A stretch of DNA of 64,000 bases from Xenopus tropicalis (lineage: Eukaryota; Chordata; Amphibia; Anura; Pipidae). Location of the stretch: assembly GCF_000004195.4 (NCBI RefSeq), contig NC_030681.2, forward strand, positions 139,062,006 to 139,126,005. Reading direction: 5' to 3'. Positions 58,468-64,000 of this stretch are shown here, piece by piece. The notes beneath the pieces were generated by a model. That model worked only from the letters and a program-made list of their open reading frames with translations, was not told the DNA's origin and made no database searches. Both the position numbers and the translations under genes were made by a program. The stretch's first letter is position 1; every line of letters begins with the position of its first letter.

Positions 58468-59520
58468 CAGCATTGGGCACTATTTTAGTATTACATATCC
58501 TCCCATCCTACAAATATTGGCCACTATTTCAGTAGCCCATATCCCCCATCCTTTCAGTATTGTGCACTAACTCATTTTCAGCAGCCCATCCTACCAGTAC
58601 ACATAACCCCTTCATCCTACCAGTATTGTATCCTAATACAGTAACACATACCCCACATCCCCCCAGTATTGGGCGCTATTTTAGTAGCACATATCCCCCC
58701 ATCCCACCAGTATTCCCACCAGTATTCAGCACTATTACAGTAGCACATACCCTGCCCCCCAACCTACCAGTACTGGGCACTATTACAGTAGCACATACCC
58801 TGCCCCCAACCTACCAGTATTGGGCACTATTACAGTAGCACATACTCTGCCCCCCAACCTACCAGTATTGGGCACTATTACAGTAGCACATACCCCCCCA
58901 TCCTACCAGTATTGGGCACTATTACAGTAGCACATACCCCCCCATCCTACCAGTATTGGGCACTATTACAGTAGCACATACCCTGCCCCCAACCTACCAG
59001 TATTGGGCACTATTACAGTAGCACATACCCCCCCATCCTACCAGTATTGGGCACTATTACAGTAGCACATACCCCCCCATCCTACCAGTATTGGGCACTA
59101 TTACAGTAGCACATACCCTGCCCCCCAACCTACCAGTATTGGGCACTATTACAGTAGCACATACCCTGCCCCCCAACCTACCAGTATTGGGCAATATTAC
59201 AGTAGCACATACTCTGCCCCCCAACCTACCAGTATTGGGCACTATTACAGTAGCACATACCCTGCCCCCAACCTACCAGTATTGGGCACTATTACAGTAG
59301 CACATACTCTGCCCCCCAACCTACCAGTATTGGGCACTATTACAGTAGCACATACCCTGCCCCCCAACTTACCAGTATTGGGCAATATTACAGTAGCACA
59401 TACCCTGCCCCCCAACCTACCAGTATTGGGCACTATTACAGTAGCACATACTCTGCCCCCCAACCTACCAGTATTGGGCACTATTACTATAGCAAATCCC
59501 CAAATCCTACTACTATTGTG
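58468..59520. repeat. 48-bp minisatellite, about 20 units
   Basis: The unit is CAGTATTGGGCACTATTACA then gtagcacataccctgccccccaacctac. The first units (58468-58720) are diverged, the rest near-identical; a cccccccatccta variant alternates in blocks around 58880-59090. Frames over it are artefacts. Confidence 0.95.
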
Positions 59521-60947
59521 CACTATGTCCCCATAGGCGCCCTTTCCCCCTAACCCCACCACTGCTCTGCACTATGTCCCCATAGGCGCCCTTTCCCCCT
59601 AACCCCACCACTGCTCTGCACTATGTCCCCATAGGCACCCTTTTCCCCTAACCCCACCACTGCTCTGCACTATGTCCCCATAGGCACCCTTTCCCCCTAA
59701 CCCCACCACTGCTCTGCACTATGTCCCCATAGGCACCCTCTCCCCCTAACCCCACCACTGCTCTGCACTATGTCCCCATAGGCGCCCTTTCCCCCTAACC
59801 CCACCACTGCTTTGCACTATGTCCCCATAGGCGCCCTTTCCCCCTAACCCCACCACTGCTCTGCACTATGTCCCCATAGGCGCCCTTTCCCCCTAACCCC
59901 ACCACTGCTCTGCACTATCTCCCCATAGGCGCCCTCTCCCCCTAACCCCACCACTGCTCTGCACTATGTCCCCATAGGCGTCCTCTCCCCCTAACCCCAC
60001 CACTGCTCTGCACTATCTCCCCATAGGCGCCCTTTCCCCCTAACCCCACCACTGCTCTGCACTATCTCCCCATAGGCGCCCTTTCCCCCTAACCCCACCA
60101 CTGCTCTGCACTATCTCCCCATAGGCGCCCTCTCCCCCTAACCCCACCACTGCTCTGCACTATCTCCCCATAGGCGCCCTTTCCCCCTAACCCCACCACT
60201 GCTCTGCACTATCTCCCCATAGGCGCCCTTTCCCCCTAACCCCACCACTGCTCTGCACTATCTCCCCATAGGCGCCCTCTCCCCCTAACCCCACCACTGC
60301 TCTGCACTATGTCCCCATAGGCGCCCTTTCCCCCTAACCCCACCACTGCTCTGCACTATGTCCCCATAGGCGCCCTTTCCCCCTATCCCCACCACTGCTC
60401 TGCACTATGTCCCCATAGGCGCCCTTTCCCCCTATCCCCACCACTGCTCTGCACTATGTCCCCATAGGCGCCCTCTCCCCCTAACCCCACCACTGCTCTG
60501 CACTATGTCCCCATAGGCGCCCTTTCCCCCTATCCCCACCACTGCTCTGCACTATGTCCCCATAGGCACCCTCTCCCCCTAACCCCACCACTGCTCTGCA
60601 CTATGTCCCCATAGGCGCCCTTTCCCCCTAACCCCACCACTGCTCTGCACTATCTCCCCATAGGCGCCCTCTCCCCCTAACCCCACCACTGCTCTGCACT
60701 ATGTCCCCATAGGCGCCCTTTCCCCCTAACCCCACCACTGCTCTGCACTATCTCCCCATAGGCGCCCTTTCCCCCTAACCCCACCACTGCTCTGCACTAT
60801 GTCCCCATAGGCGCCCTTTCCCCCTATCCCCACCACTGCTCTGCACTATGTCCCCATAGGCGCCCTTTCCCCCTAACCCCACCACTGCTCTGCACTATGT
60901 CCCCATAGGCACCCTTTCCCCCTAACCCCACCACTGCTCTGCACTAT
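59521..60947. repeat. 49-bp C-rich minisatellite, about 29 units
   Basis: The unit is CACTATGTCCCCATAGGCGC then cctttccccctaaccccaccactgctctg. Each unit has four C-runs (4, 3, 5, 4). Variants: tatctcccc for tatgtcccc, ccctctcc for ccctttcc, gcacc for gcgcc, ctatcccc for ctaacccc. At about 60010-60300 the order of variants repeats every three units. Directly joined to the 48-bp array through a shared GCACTAT. Confidence 0.97.
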
Positions 60948-61009
60948 TTCCCTAGAAGCACACTCATTAATCACACCAGTCATAACCAGCATTGGGCTGA
61001 GAAAATGCA

Positions 61010-61400
61010 GCTTCTTGATTGGCTGGCCTGATCACCTCAGCCTCCTCCCTAAGACTCAATCACAAATAAGATCCAGCATGGTTGCGGGAGGGACAAACCA
61101 CTTCCTTACGCAAAAAGGGGCACTGCCGGGGGAAGGCGCTATGTGGGAGTAAGGCTGGCGGGTAGGGGGTGCATAGGGACTGAATGATCCCTGCAGCAGC
61201 CGGGCAGAGTGGGATGTGCTTAGCGGCGCTCAGCCCGGGCTATGGGAGCTGCTGCTGCTGATGTGTCGGCTGCTGTCTGTCACTGTGCGTGTCACTGCCC
61301 CCCCCCCAGCCCACTCTCTGCAACTGAGCGGCACCGCTCTCACTTACACTCCGGGCATCTGCTGAGGGACTGCTAGGGGCTCCCTACCCACCGACACTGT
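61010..61400 (+). promoter_or_regulatory. candidate promoter and untranslated first exon
   Basis: CpG frequency rises well above the surroundings (gcggcgctcagcccggg, gagcggcaccgc). An inverted CCAAT box (TGATTGGCTGG, about 61017-61027) lies about 100 bp upstream of the GC-rich part. At 61399 the sequence tcaGTAAGTAAC is a strong donor consensus, so a non-coding exon from around 61150 to 61398 is plausible. No TATA box and no coding frame. Confidence 0.35.
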
Positions 61401-61602
61401 CAGTAAGTAACAGGGCCCTTGTCTGCATTACCTGTCTAATGTTAATATGCCTTTAAATGCAATATTAGTACAAAATCCAATGGGCAATCCATTGGCCACC
61501 CTAATACCCTGACCGCTGTCAGATAAATGTATTTAGCTCATGTTTTGTGTTTGTTTAGCAGAGAAATGTGTGTACCCCTCCAGCTGTTGTGCTGTCAGGG
61601 GA

Positions 61603-62263
61603 TTCTGGGATTTGTAGTTAAACGATATGGCCATTGGCTATCAATGACTATCATGTAGGATTGGCAGCTCTATCTATCATCTATCTATCTATCTATCTAT
61701 CTATCATCTATCTATATCATCTATCTATCATCATTGTCTGTCCCTATCTAAATGGTTTTAGCTCAGAGGTTTTTGTAGCCCCCCTGCTGTTGGAGGACAT
61801 ATGCTATTGGGGGATGCTGGGAATTGTAGTGAAACAGCAGACAGGGCCATTAACATCAGTAGCATAAATAATACTAATGGAATAGGCAGCTGTATGTAGG
61901 TAGGTACAGCATATATTAATGTTTAGGGTACATGGCTGTCAAATCTGTGCTCTTATGACTGCTGTTGAGCTATAAAAGCTTTCAGGGGATCCTGGGAGTT
62001 GTAGTTTAACAAACAGCAGCCGTTGGTTGGGTTATGACATGTTTATGTGTGTGTATATACTGCCTTTTTCATTCATGTGTCTTTATGGAAATAAGCTGAC
62101 TGGCTTGGCACAAACAGCAAACAAATGGAGTATGTTATTTACATGCAGTCAGGGCAAACAGAACAATGAGTAGTACATACAGAGTGGGGAGACCCTCTAC
62201 CTGTTTCATTACAAACTATGCAGGAACAGCCAGATGCTGTTGGAGGACTCTGGGATTCGTAGT
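61603..62263. repeat. four diverged repeats with a ZNF143-type motif
   Basis: CTGGGATTTGTAGT (61605-61618), ATGCTGGGAATTGTAGT (61814-61830), ATCCTGGGAGTTGTAGT (61989-62005) and CTCTGGGATTCGTAGT (62248-62263). Each follows a gctgttg or caggggat segment and the first three precede (t/g)(t/g)(a/t)aac. The complement of the second, ACTACAATTCCCAGCAT, is the core of the ZNF143/SBF site. Spacing of 211, 175 and 259 bp suggests an old tandem repeat or repeated insertions. Confidence 0.6.
61670..61731. repeat. (ATCT)n microsatellite
   Basis: tatctatcatctatctatct with two further catctatctat interruptions. Confidence 0.9.
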
Positions 62264-62389
62264 CCAGTAACAGTTGATGAGTTGCAGTGAAGCCCTCCTT
62301 GAAATCCAATGCCTAAATGGCATATGGGAGCTCTGCTAGTTGTGATTTTTGTTCCCTTTCAAAATTGGGCATCAAAAACCAGGCCCAGA

Positions 62390-62490
62390 TTACAGGCCCG
62401 GACTGGCAATCTGTGGGTTCAGGCCAATGCCCGGGGGGCTGCTTTAAGATTGGATTCTGGGGGCTATTCAAATCCCAGTCCAGACCTGGG
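62390..62490. mobile_element. short hAT-like element
   Basis: CAGGCCCGGACTGGCAATC at the left and CCCAGTCCAGACCTG at the right are inverted ends; the target duplication is not clear. Confidence 0.5.
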
Positions 62491-62504
62491 TGGGTGGTAG
62501 GATA

Positions 62505-63380
62505 GATCTAAGACTACACTGCAAATAGGTAGGTCGCTGGCCAGTGCCCTGTTGGTGGGTATATGGCTGGGCAGTGCTAAAGCTGCACTGTAGGCAGAGA
62601 GTTGGATAGGCAATGCTAAGTCTAAACATTAAGTAGGTAGCTGGCTGGCCATTACTGAACTGTAGATTGTGGTTAGGTAGGCAGCTGGCCAATGCTAAGT
62701 CAGCATTTTAGCACAGTAGGTGGGTGGATACCCAGGCAGTGCTAAGACTGCACTGTAGGTACATAATTGGCTAGGCAATGCTAGGCTAAACTGGAGGTAA
62801 TTAGCTGGCTGGCCAACACTAAAATGCATCATTATACATTGGTGGCTGGCCAATGCTAAAGCTTCATGGAATGTAGGTGGCTGGCCAAAGCTAAAATGCA
62901 TCATGATAGTAGGTGGCTGGCCAACGCTAAAATGCATCATGATAGTAGGTGGCTGGCCAATGCTAAGGCTTCATGGCATGTAGTGGATGGCCAATGCTAA
63001 AATGCATCATGATAGTAGGTGGCTGGCCAATGCTAAGGCTTCATGGTATGTAGGTGGCTGGCCAATGCTAAAATGCATCATGATAGTAGGTTGCTGGCCA
63101 ATGCTAAGGCTTCATGGTATGTAGGTGGCTTGCCAATGCTAAAATGCATCATGATAGTAGGTGGCTGGCCAATGCTAAGGCTTCATGGTATGTAGGTGGC
63201 TGGCCAATGCTAAAATGCATCATGATAGTAGGTGGCTGGCCAATGCTAAGGCTTCGTGGTGTGTAGGTGGATGGGCAATGCTAAGGGTGCACTGTAGTTG
63301 GGTAGATGACTGAGCAACGCTTAGACTGCAGTGTAGATAGGTGGGCAGGTAGGTGACTGGCAAATGCTAAGTAGGCACTG
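62505..63380. repeat. minisatellite, 71-bp composite unit
   Basis: From 62860 to 63260 a two-part unit repeats every 70-71 bp: GTAGGTGGCTGGCCAATGCT followed by aaaatgcatcatgata, then the same head followed by aaggcttcatggtat. Flanking sequence (62505-62860, 63260-63380) has diverged copies of the ggtggctggccaatgctaa half-unit, about 36 bp apart. Confidence 0.9.
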
Positions 63381-63381
63381 T

Positions 63382-63400
63382 GGGGGGGGGGGGGGGGGGG
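63382..63400 (+). repeat. G19 run
   Basis: Nineteen G at the end of the minisatellite. The exact length may be unreliable. Confidence 0.95.
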
Positions 63401-63479
63401 AATGCCGCTGAGAAACTCTCTGATTGCAGGTATTCTATTTCCCATAAGCCTTTCCCTTTAAATAGCTATGCTGGCACAG

Positions 63480-63690
63480 TGAGAGGGAACTGGCGGATCT
63501 GTTACTATTTCCTTCAGAGGAGGAGGAGGAGGGGGCGCTGCAGCTTCTTTCTTACGCTTGAGTGTTTTCTTTTAAAGGCACGGTACGTGCTGTGAGCGTG
63601 ATTGCGTCGGAGCCCTGAATGGGGAAGGTGAAGGACAGGGAGGCGTTTGGCTTCTCACACACAGGCAGGTGACTCTGCTTCACTGCTGGG
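63480..63690 (+). promoter_or_regulatory. candidate 5' exon with short coding start
   Basis: After a purine tract (gaggaggaggaggagggggc, about 63518) and a cggtacgtgctgtgagcgtg segment, ATG at 63619 opens MGKVKDREAFGFSHTG. A CAG|GTGACT donor at 63668/63669 would end the exon just before an in-frame stop at 63670-63672. The start context is fair (G at +4, T at -3). I do not recognise the peptide, and no second exon falls inside the window. Confidence 0.25.
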
Positions 63691-64000
63691 AACAAAGGGG
63701 AACAGAGGTGAAAGGAAAAGAATGTAACAGCCTCTGGGGCAACTCCCTGCCTCCTTATCCATTTACTGCATCTGCAGCGCCATTCAGAAATAAACCCAGA
63801 TCCATGTATAGTAAGTGGAGTGATACAGTTTAACCAGGGCAGTCTTGCTTCTAAGGCTTCCTGGGTAAAGGGGATGTAAACCTAAAAAAATATCTGTGTC
63901 TATGGATATTAAGCTTGGATGTGTGGCCCAGTCCGTGCATGTAAGTGGCCAAATTGTGCTTATCTGACTGATCAGCTCACACAGCATCCGGCCAGGTCTG
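63691..64000. other. non-coding end of window
   Basis: AAAGGGGATGTAAACC at 63866 looks like a T2-type left end cut by the window edge. Nothing else recognised. Confidence 0.35.

Noticed and set aside
59521..60947. Interstitial telomere repeat
   Set aside because: The complement has GGGGTTAGGGGG once per 49-bp unit, not tandem TTAGGG hexamers, so it is a minisatellite.

Overview
This is vertebrate nuclear DNA, and I read it as an amphibian of the genus Xenopus. The reasons are the density and kinds of short inverted-repeat transposons: T2-like MITEs bounded by TTAA with ends beginning AAAGG, other foldback MITEs bounded by TTAA, a TA-flanked family with ends CAGGTATRGGA, and many small hAT-like elements with 8-bp target duplications. 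A Penelope-like retroelement with a GIY-YIG endonuclease fits the same picture. The genus rests on remembered repeat families, not on a search, and I cannot separate X. tropicalis from X. laevis. I see no rRNA, tRNA, CRISPR array or multi-exon protein gene that I can name. Most of the window looks intergenic or intronic.

Layout. 1-7.5 kb: mostly non-repetitive AT-rich DNA with small hAT and TTAA MITEs; at 6.3 kb a hAT copy sits on the TTAA junction of an older MITE. 7.5-10.7 kb: two minisatellites, one of 33 bp units and one of 46 bp (36 units). 11-18 kb: single-copy-looking DNA with more TTAA MITEs, then at 18.0 kb a hAT-like MITE with a perfect 8-bp target duplication and an internal 21-bp repeat array. 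19-20.6 kb: the first TA-flanked MITE carrying a 113-bp tandem array; four more expanded copies lie at 31.0, 35.5, 38.6 and 45.8 kb, and unexpanded relatives at 20.4, 42.0, 45.1, 49.1, 51.9 and 55.5 kb. 21.9-23.8 kb: a 5'-truncated Penelope-like element with inverted terminal copies, an open frame for its GIY-YIG endonuclease and a degenerate hammerhead ribozyme fold. 25.6-26.8 kb: a complete hAT-like element holding a 34-bp array and a 265-bp hairpin; a larger copy of that array lies at 43.2-44.2 kb. 44.45-44.8 kb: a long GT tract. 52.7-53.9 kb: three transposons nested inside one another. 58.5-60.95 kb: two abutting minisatellites (48 and 49 bp units), the second strongly C-rich. 61.0-63.7 kb: the only gene-like signals, namely a CpG-richer candidate promoter and first exon, four diverged repeats carrying a ZNF143-type motif, a 71-bp array, a G19 run, and a possible short coding first exon at 63.6 kb.

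The main theme is tandem repeats riding on non-autonomous transposons: three unrelated element families here each carry an internal array. In the 113-bp family the amplified unit differs from the unexpanded form by one lost base, which makes an exact copy of the element's own terminus (TA plus CAGGTA). A full element is also inserted exactly at that internal TA in another copy. Together these suggest a mechanism linking transposase end recognition to array growth. The only recognisable protein belongs to the Penelope-like element.
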